This document shows, piece by piece, positions 1 to 9,765 of a stretch of DNA of 64,000 nt (positions within the stretch are counted from its first letter, which is position 1; each line of letters begins with the position of its first letter). The stretch covers positions 1,984,001 to 2,048,000 of the forward strand of contig NZ_CP041360.1 in the NCBI RefSeq assembly GCF_006965485.1. Direction: 5' to 3'. A model generated the notes under the pieces. It made no database searches. It worked only from the letters and a program-made list of their open reading frames with translations, and was not told the DNA's origin. This stretch comes from Spirosoma sp. KCTC 42546 (GTDB taxonomy: Bacteria > Bacteroidota > Bacteroidia > Cytophagales > Spirosomataceae). The position numbers and the translations under genes were made by a program.

Positions 1-1533
1 ATGCTTGTGCTCCGATCTCCAAAGGGCTGGACAGGGCCGAAAACCATTGATGGCGTACCGAACGAAGGCACGTTCCGTGCGCACCAGGTTCCGCTTTCCG
101 TATCGGCCTCTACACCCCCCGACCATCTGGCGCAACTGGAACGCTGGCTGAAAAGCTATAAACCCGAAGAGCTTTTCGATGAGCAAGGTAGGCTGTTGCC
201 GGAACTGGCCGAGTTAGCGCCTAAGGGAGACCGACGAATGGGAGCCAACCCGCATACTAATGGAGGCTTACTACTGCGCGATCTATGCATGCCGGACTAT
301 TGTGAGTATGCTGTTGATGTGCCGTCGCCCGGAGCCATACTGGCTAGCGATACCTATGTAGCCGGTCAGTTTTTGCGGGATGTCATCAAGCTGAATCTGG
401 AACCCAGGAATTTCAGGATATTCGGCCCTGATGAGACTGTTTCTAACCGACTGGAAGCCGTTTTCGAGACGACCAATCGGCAGTGGGATGCCGAAACTGC
501 CGAGAATGATCAATTTCTGGCACCCACTGGCAGTGTGATGGAAATGCTCAGCGAGCACCAGTGCGAAGGCTGGCTGGAAGGCTATTTACTTACGGGTCGA
601 CATGGGTTGTTCAACAGCTACGAAGCCTTCATTCACATTGTCGATTCGATGTTCAATCAGCACGCTAAGTGGTTGAAAATGACGCAGGAGATCCCGTGGC
701 GGAGGAAGATAGCTTCCCTGAATTATCTGTTGACATCCACCGTCTGGCGGCAGGATCACAATGGGTTCACGCACCAGGATCCCGGCTTTATGGATCACGT
801 GATCAATAAGAAATCCAGTATTGTTCGTGTGTACCTACCCCCCGATGCGAACTGCCTGCTGTCGGTCATGGATCACTGCCTGCGGAGTCGCCATTATGTA
901 AACGTGATAGTAGCGGGCAAACACCCTGCCCCACAATGGTTAACGATGGATGCCGCCATCAAACATTGTGCAGAAGGTATTGGTATCTGGAAATGGGCCA
1001 GTAACGATAAAGATAGTGAACCGGATGCCGTCATGGCTTGCTGTGGTGATGTGCCAACCCTGGAAACCCTCGCGGCTGTTTCAATTCTGCGGGAGCATTT
1101 GCCTGAGTTGAAAATCCGGGTGGTCAATGTCGTTGATCTGCTGAAATTGGAGCGCCAAACAGAACATCCTCACGGACTATCCGACGCGGATTTCGACGCC
1201 CTGTTCACGAAAAACAAGCCCGTTATTTTCGCCTTTCACGGGTACCCCTGGCTGGTGCACCGGTTAACGTACAACCGCGCGAATAACAGCAATATGCACG
1301 TGCGTGGCTACAAGGAAGAGGGCACGATTACAACGGCGTTTGATATGACCGTGTTAAATGAAATGGATCGGTTTCATTTGGCCATGGATGTTATTGATCG
1401 ACTTCCTCAACTGGGTAACAAAGGAGCCTATCTAAAGCAGCTCCTGAAGGATAAACTCGTTGAGCACAAGCACTATATAACCCATAATGGGGAAGATATG
1501 CCGGAAATCCGTAATTGGAAATGGAATGCCTGA
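1..1533 (+). CDS. xfp: Phosphoketolase, C-terminal part (5' end outside window)
   Basis: Thiamine-diphosphate enzyme that splits xylulose-5-phosphate or fructose-6-phosphate with phosphate to give acetyl-phosphate and a sugar phosphate. The 510 codons present match the C-terminal two thirds of the family (usual length about 790 residues). Family-like stretches are [12 protein letters not shown] near the start, GANPHTNGG near residue 81 and the C-terminal WKWNA. The ATG at position 1 is an internal Met: the reading frame is open to the window edge and roughly 280 N-terminal residues, including the N-terminal ThDP-binding half, must lie upstream. Only 12 bp separate its stop from the next ATPase gene, so cotranscription is likely. 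Family assignment is confident; substrate preference cannot be read from the sequence. Confidence 0.95.
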   Translation: MLVLRSPKGWTGPKTIDGVPNEGTFRAHQVPLSVSASTPPDHLAQLERWLKSYKPEELFDEQGRLLPELAELAPKGDRRMGANPHTNGGLLLRDLCMPDYCEYAVDVPSPGAILASDTYVAGQFLRDVIKLNLEPRNFRIFGPDETVSNRLEAVFETTNRQWDAETAENDQFLAPTGSVMEMLSEHQCEGWLEGYLLTGRHGLFNSYEAFIHIVDSMFNQHAKWLKMTQEIPWRRKIASLNYLLTSTVWRQDHNGFTHQDPGFMDHVINKKSSIVRVYLPPDANCLLSVMDHCLRSRHYVNVIVAGKHPAPQWLTMDAAIKHCAEGIGIWKWASNDKDSEPDAVMACCGDVPTLETLAAVSILREHLPELKIRVVNVVDLLKLERQTEHPHGLSDADFDALFTKNKPVIFAFHGYPWLVHRLTYNRANNSNMHVRGYKEEGTITTAFDMTVLNEMDRFHLAMDVIDRLPQLGNKGAYLKQLLKDKLVEHKHYITHNGEDMPEIRNWKWNA

Positions 1534-1545
1534 TTTGTCGCTCAT

Positions 1546-4119
1546 ATGGATTTTCACCTTGTTCCGGTTGCCGAAGTAGCCCGTTCGCTGACTACGTCTC
1601 CCATCGGACTTACCGCCGATACAGCTCAGCAACGGCTGGCTGAGTATGGTAAAAATCAGATCGAAGACGCCAGGAAGAAAACCGTCTGGCAGCTACTGCT
1701 GCATCAGTTAACGGATTTCATGATTCTGGTGTTAATTGCAGCCGCCATTATATCGGGTCTGGTAGGCGAAGTGAAATCAACCTACGTTATTCTGGCCATT
1801 GTGCTTATCAACGCGCTCGTTGGTTTCTTTCAGGAGTACCGGGCCGAAAAGGCAATGGAAGCCCTCAAAAAAATGGCCTCCGCGCAGGCGCAGGTGTTGC
1901 GGAATAATCGGGCCAGTAAAGTAGATGCATCGGAACTAGTGCCTGGCGATGTGGCACTGCTGGAAGCGGGTACGATCATTCCGGCAGATGTTCGCTTTAT
2001 CGAGACGCATGCCCTGAAAGTTGACGAATCCTCGTTGACGGGCGAATCCACCAATGTTGAGAAAAACACAGGCGTACTACCTGAGGGCGACTACCCCCTC
2101 GGCGACCGACTGAATATGGGTTACAAAGGCACGTTCGTGACCAACGGGCGAGCCACTGCTTACGTAGTCGGTACGGGGATGAACACGGAGCTGGGGCGAA
2201 TTGCCAAACTGATCCAAACCGACGAAGTGGAGACACCTCTCCAGAAACGGCTGGCGGTGTTCGGGAAAAGTTTGTCGGTGGCTGTTCTTGTGCTTTGTCT
2301 TATCTTTTTCGGAGTGGGCTGGTTGCGGGGTGAGCCGCTCCTGAATCTACTATTGGTCTCGATTTCGCTGGCAGTGGCTGCCATTCCCGAAGCCTTGCCC
2401 GCTGTAGTTACGGTGGCACTGGCGCTGGGGGCCAAACGACTGGTGAAAAGCCACGCGCTCATTCGCAAACTGCCCGCCGTAGAAACGCTGGGGTCTGTTA
2501 CCTACATCTGCACGGACAAAACAGGGACGCTAACACTCAACAAAATGACGGTGGAGGAGACCTATGAATCACCGACGTTTACCCTACCCGTTCTGGCCAA
2601 CAGTAACGGATTGCTGACCGCGATGGCACTAAATAACGATGTCGTCAAAGACCAAGACGGGAACTGGCTAGGCGATTCTACCGAAGTGGCACTGGCGCAG
2701 TTTGCCGCGGATAAAACCTATGTACGTTCGACACTGGAAACCCAGTTCCCGCGCATTGCCGAACTCCCCTTCGACTCACAGCGGAAATGCATGACCACCC
2801 TCCATCAAACGCCAGAGGGCATCCTATGCATTACCAAAGGGGCAGTTGGGGTATTGTTTAAGCAGCTCGACGCCAGTCAGAACGCATCTATTCCCGATCT
2901 ACGAAAGCGCGTCGATGCAATGGCCGAACAAGGGTACCGTATGCTGGGCTATGCGGGTAAATTGATCCCCCAGTTACCCGCAAACATTGCCCCAGACACA
3001 ATAGAAACTGGCCTTAGTTTTATTGGCTTTGCCGGACTGATCGATCCGCCCCGCGATGAAGCCCGGCAAGCGGTAACCGAATGCAAAGCGGCCGGTATCA
3101 TTCCCGTCATGATTACCGGCGATCATAAACTGACCGCCAAAGCCGTCGCCGAAACCCTGGGCATTATCTCATCTGCCGATGATCTGGTGATGACCGGATC
3201 GGAACTGGCTAACCTGGATGAGGCTGCCTTTGATGCCGTAGTCGAAAACGTACGGGTATATGCACGGGTCGACCCCGAACAAAAATTGCGGATTATCAGC
3301 GCATTGCAGGCGCGTCATCAGTTCGTGGCCATGACGGGCGATGGGGTCAATGATGCACCCGCGCTGAAAAACGCCGACATCGGTATTGCCATGGGTATCA
3401 ATGGTACTGAAGTTGCCAAAGAAGCCGCCCACATGATCCTGCTGGACGATAACTTCGCCACCATCGTGAAAGCGGTGAAACATGGACGACGGATTTTTGA
3501 TAATATTCTGAAGTTTATCCGCTACATCATGTCGGGCAACGCAGGCGAAATCTGGGCGATCTTTCTGGCACCCTTTTTCGGCTTGCCCATTCCCTTGCTG
3601 GCCATTCATATTCTGTGGATCAATCTGTTGACCGACGGCCTGCCTGGTTTGGCACTGGCCTACGAACCCTCCGAAAAGAACAGCATGAAACGACCGCCCA
3701 TCGACCCCAGACAGACAATTTTTGCGGGGGGGCTAGGCTGGTTCATTCTTTGGGTTGGCTTGCTGATTGGGGGGGCTACGATTGGCATTGAGGCCTGGTC
3801 TATTCATCATGGAATCGGGCACTGGCAAACCATGACGTTTACCGTTCTTTGTTTTAGCCAGTTAGGCAACGCCATTGCCATTCGCTCTCATCGGGCGTCC
3901 GTATTCAGCATCGGTCCCTTCTCCAACAAACCCATGTTGGGCGCTATACTGCTGACGGTTGCACTTCAGCTCATGATCATTTACACGCCCTTTTTCAACA
4001 ACCTCTTTAGCACCAAACCGCTAACGTTAACCGAGCTAGGCATAACGGTTGCCGTTTCGAGCCTTACATTCTGGGTGGTTGAATTGGAGAAATGGGTTCG
4101 CCGGTTGGGGGAGAGGTAG
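1546..4119 (+). CDS. Cation-translocating P-type ATPase, Ca2+/Mn2+ (P2A)-like
   Basis: Inner-membrane cation pump of 857 residues, full length for the P2 group. All core motifs are visible: actuator TGES at about 165-168, PEALP in M4 at 281-285, phosphorylation loop DKTGT with Asp324, and hinge TGDGVND at 597-603. The M6 segment reads NLLTDGLPGLAL, as in SERCA/PMR1-type calcium pumps, and PEALP is closer to the Ca2+ type PEGLP than to the Na+/K+ type PEGLL. The cation is therefore inferred to be Ca2+ or Mn2+. N-terminal cation-ATPase domain about 5-70, C-terminal membrane domain about 680-850. It is the first of three P-type ATPases in tandem downstream of phosphoketolase. Confidence 0.93.
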   Translation: MDFHLVPVAEVARSLTTSPIGLTADTAQQRLAEYGKNQIEDARKKTVWQLLLHQLTDFMILVLIAAAIISGLVGEVKSTYVILAIVLINALVGFFQEYRAEKAMEALKKMASAQAQVLRNNRASKVDASELVPGDVALLEAGTIIPADVRFIETHALKVDESSLTGESTNVEKNTGVLPEGDYPLGDRLNMGYKGTFVTNGRATAYVVGTGMNTELGRIAKLIQTDEVETPLQKRLAVFGKSLSVAVLVLCLIFFGVGWLRGEPLLNLLLVSISLAVAAIPEALPAVVTVALALGAKRLVKSHALIRKLPAVETLGSVTYICTDKTGTLTLNKMTVEETYESPTFTLPVLANSNGLLTAMALNNDVVKDQDGNWLGDSTEVALAQFAADKTYVRSTLETQFPRIAELPFDSQRKCMTTLHQTPEGILCITKGAVGVLFKQLDASQNASIPDLRKRVDAMAEQGYRMLGYAGKLIPQLPANIAPDTIETGLSFIGFAGLIDPPRDEARQAVTECKAAGIIPVMITGDHKLTAKAVAETLGIISSADDLVMTGSELANLDEAAFDAVVENVRVYARVDPEQKLRIISALQARHQFVAMTGDGVNDAPALKNADIGIAMGINGTEVAKEAAHMILLDDNFATIVKAVKHGRRIFDNILKFIRYIMSGNAGEIWAIFLAPFFGLPIPLLAIHILWINLLTDGLPGLALAYEPSEKNSMKRPPIDPRQTIFAGGLGWFILWVGLLIGGATIGIEAWSIHHGIGHWQTMTFTVLCFSQLGNAIAIRSHRASVFSIGPFSNKPMLGAILLTVALQLMIIYTPFFNNLFSTKPLTLTELGITVAVSSLTFWVVELEKWVRRLGER

Positions 4120-4279
4120 TTTACACGTCGTTAGATGCCCAATCGCCCAACTTTACCCAAAATGACCAGCATTAGGTGCTAGTGTGTTTATCGTCAGGCT
4201 GTTTCGTTTGAATAAGGCTTACCTTACTGCCGGTTATAACAGTTCATTTTCTCCGTGGGAAAGCTGCCTCAACACTACG

Positions 4280-6754
4280 ATGCCAACAACTCAATTACCT
4301 GGCTTAACGGATGAGGCCGTTGCCAAATCGCGCGCCAAATACGGCCGGAATGTACTGACTTCTAACGCGGCTACAAGCCTGTTTGCTACGGTAAAGGAGG
4401 TCATTACCGAACCCATGTTTCTGCTGTTGGTGGCAGCCTGTACCATCTATTTTGTGTTAGGCCAGTTAGACGAAGCCATCACGCTCATCGTGGCGTTACT
4501 CCTTGTGTCAGGCATTTCAGTTTATCAGTCCATCCGAAGTGACCAGGCACTGGGGGCGTTACGCACGTTAACCCAACCTAAAGCCAACGTTCGTCGGAGT
4601 GGTGCTCTCATTGTTGTGCCTGTAGAAGATATCGTTGTGGGTGATACGGTGCTGGTGGAAGAAGGGGGAAGTATACCCGCTGATGGTGCTGTTAACGACA
4701 CCAATGATTTCTCCGTCGATGAGTCCATCCTGACGGGCGAATCGGTGCCCGTTACCAAAACTATCGGTAGCCCGGTCTTTGCCGGAACAACCACTGCATC
4801 GGGTAGTGCGTGGCTCAGGGTAACGGCCGTAGGCAGCCAAACCGAACTTGGGCGAATTGGGCAGAGTATTGATACCATTCAGACCGAAAAAACGCCACTA
4901 CAGCTCCAGATAAGCCGATTTGTAATCCGCATGGCCTGGATTGGAGCGGGGGCCTTTGCGCTGGTGTGGGGTGTCAATTACGCCCGATCCGGCGATTGGG
5001 TTACCGCTCTTTTATTTGGCCTGACGCTGGCCATGTCGATACTCCCGGAGGAAATTCCGGTAGCTTTCAGTAGTTTCATGGCCCTTGGAGCTGCCCGCCT
5101 GAGCCGAATGGGCGTACTCACCAAACAGCCGCAAACTGTTGAGAGTCTGGGTTCAGCAACCGTAATCTGCACGGATAAAACCGGCACCATCACGCAGAAC
5201 GGCATGAGCGTTCAGCAATTGTACGATGGGGCGACAGATGCACTCGTTCCGCTTTCGGGTACGTTGTCCGATACGGCTGCGGTAGTGCTAGCCTATGCCC
5301 GTTGGTCCAGTGAAACCGAGCCCTTCGACCCAATGGAAAAAGCGATTGTTTCGGCTTTTATGGAGCATGACCCCGCTAAAACGATTGATTTGTATCCTAT
5401 GGTGCACGAGTATCCGCTGGATGGTACACCCCCCATGATGACCCACGTTCGGCAAACACCTATGGGCGAGGTGGTGGTGGCCGGTAAAGGAGCCGTTGAA
5501 CATATTCTGGCCGTTTGTCGCCCGGCGTCAGCCGTTGCCGATCGGATACGTAGCGTTACGAAACAACTGTCGGAGGCCGGTTTTCGAGTACTTGGAGTGG
5601 CAAAGGGGACTTATACATCGACCGATTTTCCGGTAGAACAGGACGCGTTTAGCTGGTCGTTTCTGGGACTGGTTGCGCTCGAAAACCCGCCTAAGCCGAA
5701 TGCTAGAGCGGTTATTAAGGCCTTTACAGAGGCAGGAATTGACGTAAAAATGATTACCGGAGATTTTCCTGAAACCGCTCAGGCCATTGCCCGCCAAGTG
5801 GGCTTACCCGGTGCCGATACATTGGTGACTGGTCAGGAGGTAATGGCTATGGACGAACCGACGCTCCGGCAGCGAGCTGAAAAAACGGCGGTATTCGCCC
5901 GGATGTTTCCCGAAGCTAAGTTGCGGGTTGTGGAAGCGCTCAAAAAAAACGGTGAGGTGGTGGCCATGACGGGCGATGGGGTTAATGACGGTCCGGCGCT
6001 GAAAGCCGCTCATATCGGGGTAGCGATGGGGAAACGCGGGACGGAAGTAGCCCGTCAGGCGGCTTCGCTGGTACTGGTGGATGATGACCTGAGCAACATG
6101 GTCGATGCCATTGCCCAGGGCCGCCGGATTTATCAGAACCTCAAAAAGGCGATTTCCTACATCGTTTCCATTCATATACCGATTATCCTGACGGTAGCGG
6201 TGCCGTTGCTGGCCAACTGGAAATGGGAAAACCTGTTTAGTCCAATCCATATTATTTTTCTGGAACTGGTTATGGGGCCAACCTGCTCCATTGCCTTCGA
6301 AAACGAACCCGCGGAAGCGGGCCAGATGCAGCAACTACCCCGGCGCATGACCGACACGTTTCTGGCGGGGCCTGAATTAGGGCGAAGTATTGCCCAGGGC
6401 CTGGGGATTGCACTGGCTGTGCTGGGCGTGTATTACGTGGCTATGCAACAGGGTGAATCCATTTCGGTTGTTCGGACGCTGGCTTTCTCCACGTTGGTGC
6501 TGTGCAATATCCTGCTGACGCTGGTGAATCGGTCATTTACCCAATCGGTCTTTCGAACGATTCATGTATCCAACTGGATGCTTTGGCTGATGCTGGGCCT
6601 GACGTTCGGTCTGTTACTGGCTACTTTATTTTTTCTGCCTGCCCAACGATTGTTCGGATTTACAACCGTTTCTGCCTCGGCATTCGGCTGGTGTACACTG
6701 GCCTCACTAGTGGGTGTGGGTTGGATTGAAGGCTATAAGGCAATAGCACGCTGA
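4280..6754 (+). CDS. Cation-translocating P-type ATPase of unassigned specificity
   Basis: Membrane ATPase of 824 residues from the ATG at 4280. A GTG at 4184 would add 32 residues without family character, so the ATG is preferred; its first residues MPTTQLPGLTDEAV begin the usual N-terminal cation-ATPase domain. Core motifs are intact: TGES, PEEIP at 256-260, DKTGT with Asp299, TGDGVND from 564. The sixth membrane segment is unusual: instead of NxxTDGLP it reads ELVMGPTCSIAFENEP, so the classic M6 aspartate is missing. Related Bacteroidota proteins share this sequence type but I know of no proven substrate. It lies between a Ca2+-type and a Mg2+-type pump in the same orientation. Confidence 0.9.
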   Translation: MPTTQLPGLTDEAVAKSRAKYGRNVLTSNAATSLFATVKEVITEPMFLLLVAACTIYFVLGQLDEAITLIVALLLVSGISVYQSIRSDQALGALRTLTQPKANVRRSGALIVVPVEDIVVGDTVLVEEGGSIPADGAVNDTNDFSVDESILTGESVPVTKTIGSPVFAGTTTASGSAWLRVTAVGSQTELGRIGQSIDTIQTEKTPLQLQISRFVIRMAWIGAGAFALVWGVNYARSGDWVTALLFGLTLAMSILPEEIPVAFSSFMALGAARLSRMGVLTKQPQTVESLGSATVICTDKTGTITQNGMSVQQLYDGATDALVPLSGTLSDTAAVVLAYARWSSETEPFDPMEKAIVSAFMEHDPAKTIDLYPMVHEYPLDGTPPMMTHVRQTPMGEVVVAGKGAVEHILAVCRPASAVADRIRSVTKQLSEAGFRVLGVAKGTYTSTDFPVEQDAFSWSFLGLVALENPPKPNARAVIKAFTEAGIDVKMITGDFPETAQAIARQVGLPGADTLVTGQEVMAMDEPTLRQRAEKTAVFARMFPEAKLRVVEALKKNGEVVAMTGDGVNDGPALKAAHIGVAMGKRGTEVARQAASLVLVDDDLSNMVDAIAQGRRIYQNLKKAISYIVSIHIPIILTVAVPLLANWKWENLFSPIHIIFLELVMGPTCSIAFENEPAEAGQMQQLPRRMTDTFLAGPELGRSIAQGLGIALAVLGVYYVAMQQGESISVVRTLAFSTLVLCNILLTLVNRSFTQSVFRTIHVSNWMLWLMLGLTFGLLLATLFFLPAQRLFGFTTVSASAFGWCTLASLVGVGWIEGYKAIAR

Positions 6755-6875
6755 TCGTTATGATCAACAGGATTTAGACTGATTTCGTAAACCAGAATGC
6801 GGTTGCCCGATTAGCTCAAAAAATCATAACTCATCTTACAAATCTTAAACATCAGCGTTCTATCAACTACATCCC

Positions 6876-9425
6876 GTGACTTCTTCAAGTAAAACGAACC
6901 CAGGTAATGAAGGGCTTTCAACCTTTTGGGCTTTACCGACTACCGATGTTCTGAATCAGTTAAATACTCAGGTATCGGGACTGAGTCAGGACACAGCACA
7001 AAAAATCCGAAAAACCGTTGGCTCTAACCTGATCAAACCGACTGGCGAAACTTCGGCACTGGGGTTACTCGTTCGGCAGTTCAATAGCCCGATTTCGCTT
7101 ATTCTGATCATTGCGGCCATTCTGTCGTTTTTTCTGAACGATATTACTGATGGGGTTATCATTCTGATTATCATACTGGTAAGTGGGTTGCTTGGTTTCT
7201 GGCAGGAGCGGGGAGCATCCAATGCCATGCAGCAGTTACGGTCAATTGTTGTGGCTAAAACAACCGTTCTGCGGGATGGGAACGAGCAGGAATTGCCTGA
7301 TGAACAACTGGTGCCGGGTGATGTCATCACACTCCGCTCCGGTGATCTGGTCCCCGCCGATTGCTGCCTGTTGTCATCCAATGAGTTATTCGTCAATGAG
7401 GCTACGTTGACGGGAGAAACCTTTCCTGTCGATAAGCAACCCTGCCTCCTGGATACGACAACGCCCCTTGCCAAACGCCGGAATACCTTGTTCATGGGTT
7501 CCAGTGTAGTGAGTGGCAGTGGCTCGGCGGTGATCGTTCAAACGGGTACGAATACGGAGCTGGGCCATATTGCCGAACGAATGAACAGCACTCCTCCCGA
7601 AACGGATTTCGAGCATGGTATCCGTCGGTTTGGCTATCTGCTCATGCAAATAACGATGGTATTGGTGTTTCTGATTTTTGCCATCAATGTCTTCCTGCAC
7701 AAGCCGGTACTGGATGCATTTCTGTTTTCGCTGGCTATTGCGGTTGGACTGACTCCCCAATTATTACCCGCCATAATCAGCATCAACCTAGCCAAGGGCG
7801 CTAGTCGGATGGCTGAAAAACAGGTGATTGTCAAACGCTTGTCGTCCATTGAAAATCTGGGGAGCATGAATGTGCTTTGCTCCGATAAAACCGGTACGCT
7901 TACGGATGGAACTGTTAAGGTTGACCGGATCATCGACGTGAACGGCAACCGTTCCGCCCGTGCTGGTCTGCTGGCGAAACTAAATGCACAGCTACAGCAG
8001 GGATTTCATAACCCAATTGATGTTGCCATCCTCTCATTCGTCCCTGACGATAGTTCCAGCTATCCTCGCGTGGATGAGATTCCCTACGATTTCATTCGGA
8101 AGCGGTTAACGATTTTAACCGAAGAAAACGGGCAAACGATTATGGTGACCAAGGGGGCTTTGCAAAACACATTGGATGTCTGCCAGTTTGTGGATACCGG
8201 TGGTCCATCGCCCGAACCAATAGCCGGGCATTTGGTCACGATTCAGAAAACCTTTCAGGAGCTAAGTGCCAACGGCTTTCGGACCCTGGGATTGGCAACA
8301 AAGAACACCAATGGCAAGCGGACGATTGATAAACGAGACGAAGCCGGGATGACCTTTCTGGGTTTCATCAGCCTGTTCGATTCGCCTAAGGCTGGCATTC
8401 AGGAAACGCTGGGTACGCTTCGGAATCTTGGGATTCAGATCAAAATGATTACCGGCGATAATGTGCTGGTGGCGCAGGCAGTGGCTACTGCCATTGGTAT
8501 TAAAACGCCGGAAGTACTAACTGGCTCGCAATTACGCCAACTCAGCTCGGAGGCCCTTCGCCATAAAGTAACAACCACTCATGTCTTTGCCGAAATTGAG
8601 CCTAACCAAAAGGAAAGCATTATTCTGGCCCTAAAAAAACGGGGGTATGTTGTCGGTTATATGGGCGATGGGATCAATGACGCCAGTGCCCTTCATGCCG
8701 CCGACGTGGGTATTTCCGTTGATTCGGCGGTGAGCGTGGCTAAAGAATCCGCGGATATTGTGCTCCTGAAACAGGATTTGAATGTACTGATTGATGGCGT
8801 TCGGGAGGGGAGACGCACCTTTACCAATACCATGAAGTACATTTTTATGGCCACCAGCGCCAACTTCGGGAATATGGTCAGTATGGCGGGCGCGTCTATT
8901 TTTTTACCCTTCCTGCCGCTACTGCCTGTCCAGATTTTACTGACAAACCTCCTGACCGATTTGCCCGAAATGACCATCGCATCGGACAATGTAGATCCAA
9001 CTGCCATTGAAAAACCTGCCAAATGGGATATGACGTTTATTCGGCGATTCATGATGACGTTCGGACTTCTAAGCTCAATTTTCGACTACCTGAGTTTTGG
9101 GGTATTACTATGGGTATTCAACGCGCATGAAGCCTTATTTCAAACAGGCTGGTTCGTGGAATCCGTTATGTCGGCTTCCACTATTGTTCTGGTGGTTCGA
9201 ACCCGGCAGGTGTTTTACCGGAGCCGACCGGGTAAATGGCTACTAATCGCGACTGGCCTGATTGTGGGGGTAGTATTGTTGCTACCCATTAGCCCACTAG
9301 CTCAGGTGTTCGGGTTTGTAGCCATGCCGGGTTCACTTTACGGAGCTATTATTGGGGTTGTAGGGAGCTATGTATTATTGGCTGAACGCCTGAAGCACTG
9401 GTTTTATCGTACGTATAATCAATAA
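6876..9425 (+). CDS. mgtA: Magnesium-translocating P-type ATPase (MgtA-like)
   Basis: P3B-type pump, 849 residues, expected to import Mg2+ across the inner membrane. It starts with GTG at 6876; no strong Shine-Dalgarno is seen, which is normal in Bacteroidota. The M4 signature is TPQLLPAIISINLAKGA from residue 293; the enterobacterial counterpart is TPEMLPMIVSSNLAKGA, so the diagnostic Glu is Gln here. DKTGT has Asp337, the hinge is MGDGINDASALHAADVG, and the C-terminal membrane part contains NLLTDLPEMTIASDNVD, typical of MgtA. It is the last of three tandem P-type ATPases; the 120 bp spacer in front of it could hold its own promoter. Confidence 0.92.
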   Translation: MTSSSKTNPGNEGLSTFWALPTTDVLNQLNTQVSGLSQDTAQKIRKTVGSNLIKPTGETSALGLLVRQFNSPISLILIIAAILSFFLNDITDGVIILIIILVSGLLGFWQERGASNAMQQLRSIVVAKTTVLRDGNEQELPDEQLVPGDVITLRSGDLVPADCCLLSSNELFVNEATLTGETFPVDKQPCLLDTTTPLAKRRNTLFMGSSVVSGSGSAVIVQTGTNTELGHIAERMNSTPPETDFEHGIRRFGYLLMQITMVLVFLIFAINVFLHKPVLDAFLFSLAIAVGLTPQLLPAIISINLAKGASRMAEKQVIVKRLSSIENLGSMNVLCSDKTGTLTDGTVKVDRIIDVNGNRSARAGLLAKLNAQLQQGFHNPIDVAILSFVPDDSSSYPRVDEIPYDFIRKRLTILTEENGQTIMVTKGALQNTLDVCQFVDTGGPSPEPIAGHLVTIQKTFQELSANGFRTLGLATKNTNGKRTIDKRDEAGMTFLGFISLFDSPKAGIQETLGTLRNLGIQIKMITGDNVLVAQAVATAIGIKTPEVLTGSQLRQLSSEALRHKVTTTHVFAEIEPNQKESIILALKKRGYVVGYMGDGINDASALHAADVGISVDSAVSVAKESADIVLLKQDLNVLIDGVREGRRTFTNTMKYIFMATSANFGNMVSMAGASIFLPFLPLLPVQILLTNLLTDLPEMTIASDNVDPTAIEKPAKWDMTFIRRFMMTFGLLSSIFDYLSFGVLLWVFNAHEALFQTGWFVESVMSASTIVLVVRTRQVFYRSRPGKWLLIATGLIVGVVLLLPISPLAQVFGFVAMPGSLYGAIIGVVGSYVLLAERLKHWFYRTYNQ

Positions 9426-9444
9426 GCATAGCTGACAATAATAC

Positions 9445-9501
9445 ACGATTTGATAGTGTATATATCGCTATGATGATAACCTGTAGTATATATCAAATCG
9501 T
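9445..9501. repeat. Inverted repeat in the mgtA-kinase spacer
   Basis: Within the 340 bp spacer 9426-9765, ACGATTTGATA (9445-9455) is matched exactly by TATCAAATCGT (9491-9501), with 35 AT-rich bases between. No T-run follows on the plus strand, so an operator or weak terminator are both possible. The rest of the spacer is AT-rich and shows no gene. Confidence 0.5.
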
Positions 9502-9765
9502 AAAAAATTAAATTTGTAGTGCGAACATAGACGATCAGTTGGTGACAGCTTTAATGAACTATGAGTTTGCCTTAGGTAGCTGTATATTTAGGGATATATT
9601 GACTTCTTGATAGCAGAGAAAATAGATCTTACTACGAATAACGCAGCAATAGCGAATCCTCTAACCATAAATAAACAGATCATGTCCTGTACGGTTATGA
9701 GATGAATCGGCATACTACGAGGTCAACTTGTTGAACTCTATTAAACGTTTGGGAGAAAAATACCA

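Noticed and set aside
4184..4279. N-terminal extension of the second P-type ATPase from a GTG
   Set aside because: The 32 extra residues have no family similarity, and the ATG at 4280 begins the expected domain.
5804..6334. Long antisense open frame within the second P-type ATPase gene
   Set aside because: It mirrors a strongly conserved coding region and its own translation has no recognisable domain.
9196..9206. GGTTCGAACCC, similar to a tRNA T-loop
   Set aside because: It lies inside the MgtA reading frame with no cloverleaf around it.
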